From: an uncultured Victivallales bacterium
GTDB taxonomy: Bacteria > Verrucomicrobiota > Lentisphaeria > Oligosphaerales > JAFGRS01
Length of the DNA stretch: 64,000 nt
Assembly: GCA_903837355.1 (NCBI GenBank)
Contig: CAILUI010000246.1
Span: 1 to 64,000 of the forward strand
Direction of reading: 5' to 3'
In this document: one piece after another, positions 56,950 to 64,000 of the stretch
Numbering within the stretch: the stretch's first letter is position 1
Layout: each line of letters starts with the position of its first letter
The notes under the pieces: generated by a model
The model's input: only the letters and a program-made list of their open reading frames with translations
Told to the model about the DNA's origin: nothing
Database searches by the model: none
Program-made: the position numbers and the translations under genes

Positions 56950-56961
56950 ACCGCCGCCGAC

Positions 56962-57078
56962 GTCCCCCTGGGACCGCCGAGCGTCGGCTCGGCCCCGGCC
57001 GCTCCCCTGGGACCGCCGAGCGTCGGCTCGGCTCCGGCCGCTCCCCTGGGACCGCCGAGCGTCGGCTCGGCTCCGGCG
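56962..57078. repeat. Three tandem 39-bp repeats, each with a 7-bp stem
   Basis: Copies occupy 56962-57000, 57001-57039 and 57040-57078 and are nearly identical. Each contains GCCGAGC, loop GTCG, GCTCGGC. They start just after the giant gene's stop codon, so they could act as stacked transcription-blocking or mRNA-protecting hairpins, or be a mobile intergenic repeat. Confidence 0.8.
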
Positions 57079-57089
57079 GCGGGCACTCG

Positions 57090-57115
57090 ATCCCGCCGCC
57101 ATGACGCGCTATGTT
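57090..57115 (+). promoter_or_regulatory. Candidate promoter of the GH172 gene
   Basis: ATCCCGCCGCCATG followed by ACGC and GCTATGTT ends in a -10-like TATGTT (57110-57115), 33 bases before the start. Almost the same arrangement occurs at 63349-63371 before the SGNH gene. Confidence 0.35.
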
Positions 57116-57147
57116 CCGTACAGAGCAGTTGAACTCAGGAGGTCCCC

Positions 57148-59157
57148 ATGAGCACCACGTATCGGCGTCACGGGTTGGGATGGACGGCAGCGCTCCTCGT
57201 GTCCCTGACCGCGGCCCTCCGCGCCGCAGACGGCGGACCGCTCACCACGCGCGCGCTGCTCGCCGACATGACCGACCTCACCGGCCTCGCCGAGCTCCCC
57301 TCACCCGCCTACACCTGTCGCCAATTCTCCTCCTACGACCGCGCCTCCAAGTCGCCCACCCAGGACTGGTTCGCCAACGGTGACTGCGGCCAGTACCTGC
57401 GCACCGAAACGAACGCCGGCCGCCAGGAATTCGTGATGATGGACGTCGATGGCCCCGGCGCCATCGTCCGCATCTGGTCGGCCAACCCCCTCGGCACCCT
57501 GCGGCTCTACCTCGACGGCGCCGAGAAGCCGGTCATCGAGGCGAAGATGGACGTCCTCCTCGGCGGCACGTATCCCGGCCTGCCCCGCCCCATCGCCGGC
57601 GAGTACAGCAAGGGCTGGAACCTCTACTTCCCCATCCCCTACGCCAAGCACTGCAAGGTCACCAGCGACCAGGGCGGCTTCTACTACCACGTCAACTACC
57701 GCACCTACCCCGCCGGCACCGCCGTCGAGTCGTTCACCGCCGAGACGATCCCGCAGCTCAAGACCGAGATCGAAAAGACGCTGACCCGGCTGAACACGCT
57801 GGGTGAGATGACGCTCGATCCGGTCGGCGTCAAGCTTCACCCCCGCAACAACGCGATCGAGCCGGGGCAGTCCGCCAGCCTGGCCACGCTGACGGGTCCC
57901 CAGGCCATCCGCCAATTGTATGTAGTTTGGCAGCCCTCCGGCGATCGCGACGAGCCGGCCCTCCGCTCCTGCCTGCTCGAGATCGACTTCGACGGTGAGA
58001 CGACGGTGTCGGCACCCCTGGGCGACTTCTTCGGCAGCGCGCCGGGCCTGAACCCCTACGTCTCCCTGCCAGCCCAAGTGAAGGCGGATGGGCACCTCTC
58101 CAGTCTGTGGGCCATGCCCTTTCAGAAAACGGCCGAGGTCCGCGTGCGTAACCTGGGCAAGGCCGCCGTCAGCTTCGGCAGCGGGGTCATGGCCACACCC
58201 TACGCCTGGACCGACCGCAGCCTGCTCTTCCACGCCAAGTGGCGCGGCCAGTTCGACGTCCCCAGCGAGCCCAAGATCGACTGGAATTACCTCACTGCCA
58301 GCGGCCAGGGCATCTTCGCCGGGGTCGCTTTCAGCATCGACAACCCGGTCCGCGATTGGTGGGGCGAGGGCGACGAGAAGATCTACGTCGACGGCGAGAC
58401 CTTCCCCAGCCACTTCGGCACCGGCACCGAGGACTACTACGGCTATGCCTGGTGCTTCCCGGCCCCCTTCACCCACGCCTACCACAACCAGCCCCGCTGC
58501 GATGGCCCCGGCAACTACGGCCGCACCAGCGTCAACCGCTGGCACATCCTCGACCGCATCCCCTTCACCCGCGACTTCCGTTTCGACATGGAGCTCTGGC
58601 ACTGGAAGCAGTGCCAGGTCAACCTCGGCCTGACGGCGTACTGGTACGCCCGCCCCGGCAGTACGGACGGCTTCGCGCCGATCGCCGCCAGCGACCTCGT
58701 GGTGCGGCCCCTGATCGCCTACCAGGCCCCCCGGGTGAAGGGCGCTATCGAGGGCGAGGCCATGCAGATCCTGCGCCAGACCGGTACCGCGGATCCGCAG
58801 GAGATCGGCAACGCCAGCGGCGAAAGCCACCTGTGGTGGCACGGCAACCAGCAACCCGGCGACACGCTGGTGCTGGGCTTCCCGGTCGAGCTGGCCGGCC
58901 GCTACAAGGTGACGGCCCAGTTCATCAAGGCGGTCGACTACGCCATCGCCCAGCTCGCCATCAATGACACCAAGGCCGGCGAGCCGCTCGACTTCTACAA
59001 CGACGGCGTGATCGTCTCGGGACCGGTCGAACTGGGGACCTTCGACCTCAAGGCCGGCCAGAACACGGTCGCGTTCACCCTCACCGGCGCCAATCCGAAA
59101 GCGGTCAAGTCCTACATGACCGGCCTGGATTACCTGCTGCTGACGCCGGCGCCGTAG
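57148..59157 (+). CDS. Exported GH172 (DUF2961) family glycoside hydrolase
   Basis: A 669-residue exported protein with a signal peptide (residues 1-26, ending LRAA) and a perfect AGGAGGT ribosome site at 57137-57143. The DUF2961/GH172 fold is recognised by SSYDRASKSPTQDWFANGD, the following GQYLRTE, MMDVDGPGAIVRIWSANP and the hallmark FGTGTEDYYGYAW (Gly424 to Tyr431). Characterised GH172 members act on difructose dianhydride or on D-arabino/D-fructofuranosides; the exact substrate here is unknown. The last ~105 residues form a beta-sandwich (LELAGRYKV-like) common in family members. It leads a rightward carbohydrate cluster. Confidence 0.9.
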   Translation: MSTTYRRHGLGWTAALLVSLTAALRAADGGPLTTRALLADMTDLTGLAELPSPAYTCRQFSSYDRASKSPTQDWFANGDCGQYLRTETNAGRQEFVMMDVDGPGAIVRIWSANPLGTLRLYLDGAEKPVIEAKMDVLLGGTYPGLPRPIAGEYSKGWNLYFPIPYAKHCKVTSDQGGFYYHVNYRTYPAGTAVESFTAETIPQLKTEIEKTLTRLNTLGEMTLDPVGVKLHPRNNAIEPGQSASLATLTGPQAIRQLYVVWQPSGDRDEPALRSCLLEIDFDGETTVSAPLGDFFGSAPGLNPYVSLPAQVKADGHLSSLWAMPFQKTAEVRVRNLGKAAVSFGSGVMATPYAWTDRSLLFHAKWRGQFDVPSEPKIDWNYLTASGQGIFAGVAFSIDNPVRDWWGEGDEKIYVDGETFPSHFGTGTEDYYGYAWCFPAPFTHAYHNQPRCDGPGNYGRTSVNRWHILDRIPFTRDFRFDMELWHWKQCQVNLGLTAYWYARPGSTDGFAPIAASDLVVRPLIAYQAPRVKGAIEGEAMQILRQTGTADPQEIGNASGESHLWWHGNQQPGDTLVLGFPVELAGRYKVTAQFIKAVDYAIAQLAINDTKAGEPLDFYNDGVIVSGPVELGTFDLKAGQNTVAFTLTGANPKAVKSYMTGLDYLLLTPAP

Positions 59158-59191
59158 AGCCGGCTGGAGAGCGACCGCACCGGACCACCCC

Positions 59192-59236
59192 GATCCGTCA
59201 GATCCGTCAGATCCGTCCGATCGGCCAGATCCCTCG
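59192..59236. repeat. Five 9-bp tandem units between GH172 and GH116-like genes
   Basis: The units are GATCCGTCA, GATCCGTCA, GATCCGTCC, GATCGGCCA and GATCCCTCG. They fill part of the 112-base gap and degrade towards the downstream gene, whose ribosome site AAGGAA is at 59255-59260. Confidence 0.75.
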
Positions 59237-59269
59237 GCCGCTCCCCCAACCCCGAAGGAACCACACCCG

Positions 59270-62200
59270 ATGCTGACTACCCCTCGCACACCGTGCTGGT
59301 TGGGGCTGACCATGGTCGCTCTGGCCGGCTCAGCCGTCGGCGCGGCCGAAGCCGGGCCGGCGGCCGGACATGCCTTCAACGGCCCCTACAGCGGCGCCAA
59401 CCTGGCGCGCGTCGCCTTCCCCATCGGCGGCATGGGCGCCGGCATGTTCTGCCTCGAAGGCTCCGGCGCTATCTCACACCTGTCCGTGCGGCACCAGCTC
59501 GAGTTCTTCAACGAACCGACCAGCTTTGCCGCCCTCTGTGTCCTGGAGGAGGCCGGGGCACCGCGCCTGGCGCGGGTCCTCGAAGGGCCCATCCCGGACT
59601 GGAAGTACTTCGGCGGCGGCGGCACCGGCAATGGCGGCGCCGGGCGCACCTACGGGCTGCCGCGCTTCCGCGAGGCCGAGTTCCTGGCGCGCTTCCCCTT
59701 TGCCACGGTCTCCCTGCGCGATGCCGCCCTGCCCTTTACGGTCGAGATTACCGGCTGGAGCCCCTTCACCCCCCCCGACCCCGACCCGGCCAGTCTGCCG
59801 GTCGGCCAGCTTGAGTACCGCTTCCGCAACACCTCCGACCAGACCCGCCGCGCCGTCTTCTCCTTCAACACCCGCAACCTCATGGGCGATGGCGCCATCG
59901 GTCCCATCGCCGGGGGCTTCGTGCTCTACGCGACGGCCGGCGCAGACCGCGAACGCGCCGGCGCCTTTGCCCTCTTCGTCGACGGCGAGACGGTGGCCGT
60001 CGACCACTGCTGGTTCCGCGGCGGCTGGTGGGACCCGCTGACCATCGCCTGGCACAACGTGGAAGCGGGACTGGCGGTAAACAACCCGCCGGTGCCGAAC
60101 AACGCCCCCGGTGCCTCGCTGGCCGTGCCCTTCACCCTGGCGCCGGGCGCGGAGAAGACGATCCGCCTGCAGGCCTGCTGGTACGTGCCCGAATCCACCA
60201 TCAGCTTCGGTGGCCAGCGTGGCGGCCCGGCCTTCCGCAAGACCCCGTCGCGCGGCACCGCCTCCGGCCAACAGGCCGTCTCCGGCTTCCTCGGTCGCGG
60301 CCTGGTCAACACCTTTGACCCCAGCGGCGACGCCCCCATCGGTACCCTCACCTCCCCCGACCTCCGCCTGGACCGGCGCTACCTGCACTTCCTGGTGGGC
60401 GGCGGCGACCAGCAGGGGCAGACCGGCGTCAACCTGGTGGTCGAGGGCCAGCCCCCGCAGTCGGCCTGCGGCCGCAACACTGAACAGCTCGAATGGACGA
60501 CCTTCGACCTGACGGCGGTGCAGGGAAAGACGGGGCGGATCCAGATCGTCGACCGCGCCAGCGGCCCCTGGGGCCATATCCTGGCCGACCACTTCGTGCT
60601 CAGCGACGAGCCCGTGGCCGCCCTGCGCACGGGCCGCGGCAATGAGATCGTCAGCGACCCCGCCCGCGTCGTGCTCCTGGCCGACTTCGAGGGCGATGAC
60701 TACAACGGCTGGACCGCCGAATCCGCTCCCACCCCCTGCGACTGCGGCCCCGGCGTGACCTGCGATGACAGCGCCGTCCCGGCGACCTACAGCCCCTGGT
60801 ACGCCACCCGCTTCGCCAGCCTCGACGAACTCGCGGCCTACTGGCGCAGCAACAGCGCCGCCCTGCGCCAGCAGAGCGCGCGGTTCCGCGACACCTTCTA
60901 CGACACCAATCTGCCCCCCGAAGCCGTGGAGGCCGTGGCCGCCAACCTCACCATCCTCAAGTCGCCCACGGTCCTGCGCCAGCACGATGGCCGCCTCTGG
61001 TGCTGGGAAGGCTGCGGCGACAACTCCGGCTGCTGCGCTGGCTCCTGCGCCCACGTCTGGAACTACGCCCAGGCCGTCTGCCACCTCTTCCCCGCCCTGG
61101 CCCGCGGCATGCGCGAAACCGGGCTCCGCGAAGGACTCGACAAGGACGGCCGCCAAGCCTTCCGCGTCAACCTGCCCATCAGTTGCGGCGGCGGTGCCTT
61201 CGACGCCTCCGACGGCCAACTCGGCGAGATCATGAACGCCTATCGCGAGTGGCGCATCGCCGGAGATAACGCCTGGATCACCCGCTGGTGGCCCCGGCTC
61301 AAAATGAGCCTCGACCACGCCATCGCCACCTGGGATCCGCGACACACCGGATTGCTCGAGGAAGACCATCATAATACTTACGATATCAACTACTTCGGCC
61401 CCGATGGCCACTGCGGCAGTTTCTACCTCGGCGCCCTTGCCGCCGCCCTGCGCATGGGCGCCGCCGCCGGCGACACCGACCTGGCGCTGTACCGTGAACT
61501 GCTCGACAAGGGCCGGCAGCGCTTCGAGGGCGAACTGTTCAACGGCGAATGGTTCATCCAGAAGGTCCTGACCGAGGGGCTGACCCGCCCGCCGCCGCTG
61601 CTGAACCCGGCGGAGCAGAGCGAGTCCTACCGGGCCGTGGCCGAGGAGATCAACCGCCAGGGCCCCCGTTACCAGTACGGCGCCGGCTGCCTCTCGGACG
61701 GTGTCCTGGGCCTGTGGATCGCCCGCGCCTGCGGACTCGACGAGGACATCGTGGCGCCCGCCAAGGTCAGCAGCCACCTGCTGTCCGTCTACCGCAACAA
61801 CCTCAAGCACGACCTCAGCGGCCACGCCAACCCGCAGCGGCCCACCTATGCCATGGGCAGCGATGGCGGCCTGCTGCTCTGCACCTGGCCGCGCGGCGAC
61901 AAGCCCCTGCTGCCCTTTGTCTACAGCGACGAGGTCTGGACCGGCATCGAATACCAGGTCGCCTCGCACCTGATCCTGACCGGCCACCTCGCCGAAGGAC
62001 TCGACATCGTACGCACCTGCCGCAGCCGTCACGACGGCGCCCGCCGGAACCCCTTCAACGAGTACGAATGCGGCCACTGGTATGCGCGTGCCCTCTCGAG
62101 CTACGGCCTGCTGCAGGCCCTCGGCGGCGCCCGCTACGATGCCGTCGACCAGGTCCTCTACCTGCGCCCTGCCCTCAGCGGCGACTACCGCGTGTTCCTC

Positions 62201-62311
62201 TCGACCGCCAGCGGCTACGGCACGGCCGGGATGAAGGACGGGAAGCCCTTCCTCGATGTGCGCTCCGGGACCATCGCCGTCAACCGCATCGACCTCGCGC
62301 CACCGCGCTGA
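59270..62311 (+). CDS. Exported GH116-like (GBA2-type) glycoside hydrolase with an inserted beta domain
   Basis: A 1,013-residue exported protein (signal peptide ~1-27). The N-terminal part has GGMGAGMFCLEGSGAISHLS and VRHQLEFFNEP, as in GH116. The catalytic helical barrel shows GCCAGSCAHVWNYAQA (~588-603), GLLEEDHHNTYD (694-705) and LSDGVLGLWIARACGL (Asp810). By analogy with human GBA2, Glu697 and Asp810 are candidate nucleophile and acid/base; this alignment was done by eye. Between the two parts lies an inserted ~110-residue beta sandwich (60300-60615: GTLTSPDLRLDRRYLHFLVGG, GHILADHFVLSD), a module often found in GH32-type and planctomycete secreted enzymes. GH116 enzymes cleave beta-glucosides and beta-xylosides. 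The next gene begins 14 bases after the stop. Confidence 0.85.
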   Translation: MLTTPRTPCWLGLTMVALAGSAVGAAEAGPAAGHAFNGPYSGANLARVAFPIGGMGAGMFCLEGSGAISHLSVRHQLEFFNEPTSFAALCVLEEAGAPRLARVLEGPIPDWKYFGGGGTGNGGAGRTYGLPRFREAEFLARFPFATVSLRDAALPFTVEITGWSPFTPPDPDPASLPVGQLEYRFRNTSDQTRRAVFSFNTRNLMGDGAIGPIAGGFVLYATAGADRERAGAFALFVDGETVAVDHCWFRGGWWDPLTIAWHNVEAGLAVNNPPVPNNAPGASLAVPFTLAPGAEKTIRLQACWYVPESTISFGGQRGGPAFRKTPSRGTASGQQAVSGFLGRGLVNTFDPSGDAPIGTLTSPDLRLDRRYLHFLVGGGDQQGQTGVNLVVEGQPPQSACGRNTEQLEWTTFDLTAVQGKTGRIQIVDRASGPWGHILADHFVLSDEPVAALRTGRGNEIVSDPARVVLLADFEGDDYNGWTAESAPTPCDCGPGVTCDDSAVPATYSPWYATRFASLDELAAYWRSNSAALRQQSARFRDTFYDTNLPPEAVEAVAANLTILKSPTVLRQHDGRLWCWEGCGDNSGCCAGSCAHVWNYAQAVCHLFPALARGMRETGLREGLDKDGRQAFRVNLPISCGGGAFDASDGQLGEIMNAYREWRIAGDNAWITRWWPRLKMSLDHAIATWDPRHTGLLEEDHHNTYDINYFGPDGHCGSFYLGALAAALRMGAAAGDTDLALYRELLDKGRQRFEGELFNGEWFIQKVLTEGLTRPPPLLNPAEQSESYRAVAEEINRQGPRYQYGAGCLSDGVLGLWIARACGLDEDIVAPAKVSSHLLSVYRNNLKHDLSGHANPQRPTYAMGSDGGLLLCTWPRGDKPLLPFVYSDEVWTGIEYQVASHLILTGHLAEGLDIVRTCRSRHDGARRNPFNEYECGHWYARALSSYGLLQALGGARYDAVDQVLYLRPALSGDYRVFLSTASGYGTAGMKDGKPFLDVRSGTIAVNRIDLAPPR

Positions 62312-62325
62312 CCCGGAGGCAACGC

Positions 62326-63336
62326 ATGCGACTCCTCGTCCTCGCAGGCTTCCTGGGCTCCGGCAAGACGACCCTGCTGCTGAACGTGGCGCAGGCTCTG
62401 GTGGCGAGTGGCCGGAAGCTGGCCATCATCGAGAATGAGGTCGGCACGATCGGCATCGATGACCGCGTCCTCAGCGCCGCCGGGCTGCAGGTCCGGGAGC
62501 TCTACTCCGGCTGCGTGTGCTGCACACTGCGGCTGGACTTGGTCACCACCCTGCTCGCCCTGGAGCGCGAGGTCAGCCCCGACATCGTCATCCTCGAGCC
62601 CTCCGGCGTAGCCGGCGCGGCGGCCGTACGTCAGGCCTTCCTGGGCTACGGCGGTGACCTCGAAGGGATGGCGGTGGTGGTCCTGGTGGATGCCCCGCGC
62701 CTCGACCGTCTCGCCGGCCAGATGGCCTACTTCCTCGAAGCCAGCCTGGCGGCGGCCGACCTGGCCGTCATCACCAAGATCGACGCCGTCCCCCCGGCCC
62801 AGGCCGAGCGCGCCGTCGAGCAAGTCCGCCGCCTGCAGCCGGGACTGCCCGTCATCCCGATCTCGGCGCAGACCCACGCCAACGAGGCGGCCCTGCTCCA
62901 GCACCTGACCGACCGGCTGTTCGCGGCCGCGCCGCCGGAGCCGCGACCGGCCGTCACCGTGCCCGTACCCGCCGCCTCACGCCCGGCCGCCGCCGCGGCC
63001 GCCAGCCGCAGCGACTGGGAATTCGCCGCGCCCGTCGCCACGAGCGCGCTGGCTGACGCCGTCGCCGCGCTGACCACAGCGGTCGCCGCCGCCGTCCAGG
63101 CCCACGGCACCCAGGTCTTCGGCCATATCAAGGCCAGCCTCGAGGTCCCGGACCATGGTCTGGTCGTCTTCAGCCTGACCGGGGCCGAGGCGCAACCGCA
63201 ACGCCGCGGCGCCCTGACGGCAGGCCTCACCCAGCGGGCCGCGGTCCGCGTCAACGCCATCCTCTGCGGCATCGACAAGCCGACCCTGCAATCGATCGTG
63301 AATACGGCCCTCGCCGCCGCCCGCCCCGAGTTCTGA
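62326..63336 (+). CDS. COG0523 (CobW/G3E) family GTP-binding protein
   Basis: A 336-residue cytoplasmic GTPase. The start at 62326 follows GGAGG (62315-62319); the frame is open far upstream but overlaps the GH116-like gene and is not coding there. It has Walker A GFLGSGKTT (8-16), the COG0523 metal-binding CVCC (63-66), a Walker B-like region (DIVILEPSG) and TKID (150-153) as the G4 motif. Members insert or deliver metals (zinc, cobalt, iron) to target proteins, and some serve corrinoid systems. A Pro/Ala-rich linker (~207-233) leads to a C-terminal domain I could not match to the usual CobW_C. It sits 14 bases after the GH116-like gene. The target could be the URO-D family protein at 2885, but nothing links them directly. 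Confidence 0.88.
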   Translation: MRLLVLAGFLGSGKTTLLLNVAQALVASGRKLAIIENEVGTIGIDDRVLSAAGLQVRELYSGCVCCTLRLDLVTTLLALEREVSPDIVILEPSGVAGAAAVRQAFLGYGGDLEGMAVVVLVDAPRLDRLAGQMAYFLEASLAAADLAVITKIDAVPPAQAERAVEQVRRLQPGLPVIPISAQTHANEAALLQHLTDRLFAAAPPEPRPAVTVPVPAASRPAAAAAASRSDWEFAAPVATSALADAVAALTTAVAAAVQAHGTQVFGHIKASLEVPDHGLVVFSLTGAEAQPQRRGALTAGLTQRAAVRVNAILCGIDKPTLQSIVNTALAAARPEF

Positions 63337-63348
63337 CCCGGTGGCGCA

Positions 63349-63371
63349 ATCCCGCGGCAATGTGCTACGTT
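63349..63371 (+). promoter_or_regulatory. Candidate promoter of the SGNH hydrolase gene
   Basis: ATCCCGCGGCAATG, T, GCTACGTT parallels the element at 57090-57115, with TACGTT at 63366-63371 as a -10-like hexamer. The SGNH start lies 77 bases downstream. Confidence 0.3.
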
Positions 63372-63448
63372 GGCGGCGGTGCGGGGGCCTCGTCGGGAAG
63401 CCTCCGCCACCTTCACCCCAACTCAGGCAAGGCAGAGGGAGAGACGTC

Positions 63449-64000
63449 ATGAAGACAGCGTGGATGCGTCGGTCTCTGGTCGCGGCACTCGTGATCCTGG
63501 CAGGCGGGCTAACCGGCCCCGTGCAGGCGCAGAGCCCGCTGCTCAAAGCCGGCGGCCGGCTGGCCATCGTCGGCGACTCGATTACCGAACAGAAGCTCTA
63601 CAGCCGCTTCATGGAAGACTATCTCGCCGTCTGCACCCCCGAACTGAACGCCGCGGTCGTGCAACTGGGCTGGGGCGGCGAACGCGCCCCCGGCTTCGCC
63701 GGCCGTATGGAGAACGACCTGCAAGGCTTCAAGCCGGATGTGGTCACGACCTGCTACGGCATGAACGACGGCAGCTACCGCGCCTACGAGCCCGCCATCG
63801 GCAAGCCCTACGAGGATGCCATGCGCGACATCGTCACCCGCCTCGCCAAGGCCGGCGCCAAGGTGGTCGTCGGCGCTCCCGGCGCCGTCGATCTTACCTA
63901 CTACCGCGGCGGCGGCGACGCGGCCAAGGTCTACAACGAAAACCTCGGCCAACTCGGCGCCATCGCCAGCAAGCTCGCCACCGAAGCCGGCATGCCCTTC
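63449..64000 (+). CDS. Exported SGNH/GDSL hydrolase, 3' end outside the window
   Basis: The first 184 residues are present and open to the window edge. Residues 1-28 form a signal peptide (MRRSLVAALVILAGG... VQAQ). Block I is VGDSIT with nucleophile Ser44. Block II is seen as LGWGGERA. Block III is YGMND with Asn106. The Ser-His-Asp C-terminal block V is not in the window. SGNH hydrolases with this architecture are carbohydrate esterases or lipases; in this company, deacylation of polysaccharide is the reasonable guess. GAGGGAGAG (63435-63443) is the ribosome site. It lies 112 bases after the COG0523 gene with its own candidate promoter. Confidence 0.85.
   Translation, partial: MKTAWMRRSLVAALVILAGGLTGPVQAQSPLLKAGGRLAIVGDSITEQKLYSRFMEDYLAVCTPELNAAVVQLGWGGERAPGFAGRMENDLQGFKPDVVTTCYGMNDGSYRAYEPAIGKPYEDAMRDIVTRLAKAGAKVVVGAPGAVDLTYYRGGGDAAKVYNENLGQLGAIASKLATEAGMPF

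Noticed and set aside
57001-57078. CRISPR array from the 39-bp repeats
   Set aside because: The copies are directly adjacent without spacers.
61549-62325. Upstream extension of the COG0523 gene
   Set aside because: It overlaps the GH116-like catalytic region in another frame and translates to Arg/Pro-rich sequence; the true start has GGAGG and opens directly into the G domain.
1-64000. tRNA, rRNA, transposase, integrase or attachment sites
   Set aside because: None was recognised on either strand; small structured RNAs could still be missed by eye.

Overview
The window is one continuous stretch of very GC-rich bacterial DNA (coding third positions are nearly all G or C). No RNA genes, CRISPR arrays or transposases were seen. 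The gene mix is DUF6807/PmoA-like protein, Tat-exported Gfo/Idh/MocA oxidoreductase, GH172 (DUF2961), GH116-like hydrolase, SGNH hydrolase, URO-D family methyltransferase, and a giant LamG/CARDB surface protein. It suggests a Planctomycetota-Verrucomicrobiota-Lentisphaerota type organism or a similar polysaccharide-degrading lineage (e.g. Hydrogenedentota). This is inference from family content only.

Layout. 269-1966 (+): membrane-anchored hybrid histidine kinase. 2026-5223 (-): three genes transcribed leftwards, namely an MscS channel carrying a C-terminal ParB-like domain, a URO-D family (corrinoid methyltransferase-like) protein and a xylose-isomerase-like TIM barrel. 5465-12300 (+): secreted PmoA-HEAT-discoidin protein, Tat-exported Gfo/Idh/MocA oxidoreductase, and a radical SAM protein. 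12301-12801: a 501-base gene-free interval with several inverted repeats, including a REPIN-like pair, and candidate promoters. 12802-56949 (+): one uninterrupted 44-kb gene for a 14,715-residue exported protein, 69% of the window. 57148-64000 (+): GH172, GH116-like, COG0523 GTPase and an SGNH hydrolase that runs off the window end.

How it may work together (inference). The exported enzymes (GH172, GH116-like, SGNH, PmoA-like, Gfo/Idh/MocA) look like a carbohydrate-processing set acting outside the cytoplasm. The giant protein is built almost only of binding and structural beta-domains (LamG, CARDB, PPC, Ig/cadherin-like, beta-propellers, glycine-rich repeats, a dockerin-like pair, a metzincin-like site). 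It fits a cell-surface adhesin or scaffold that could hold cells or enzymes on polysaccharide. The leftward genes look like a separate cytoplasmic/membrane unit.

Most noteworthy: the giant gene itself; the MscS-ParB fusion; short AT-rich islands of A/T-ending codons, several centred on palindromes, inside otherwise GC-saturated genes; and the inverted hairpin pair at 12451-12502, whose stems differ by a compensatory change and whose loops are complementary. Long open frames on the minus strand across the giant gene are treated as codon-bias shadows. All domain calls were made by reading the translations, with no database search.
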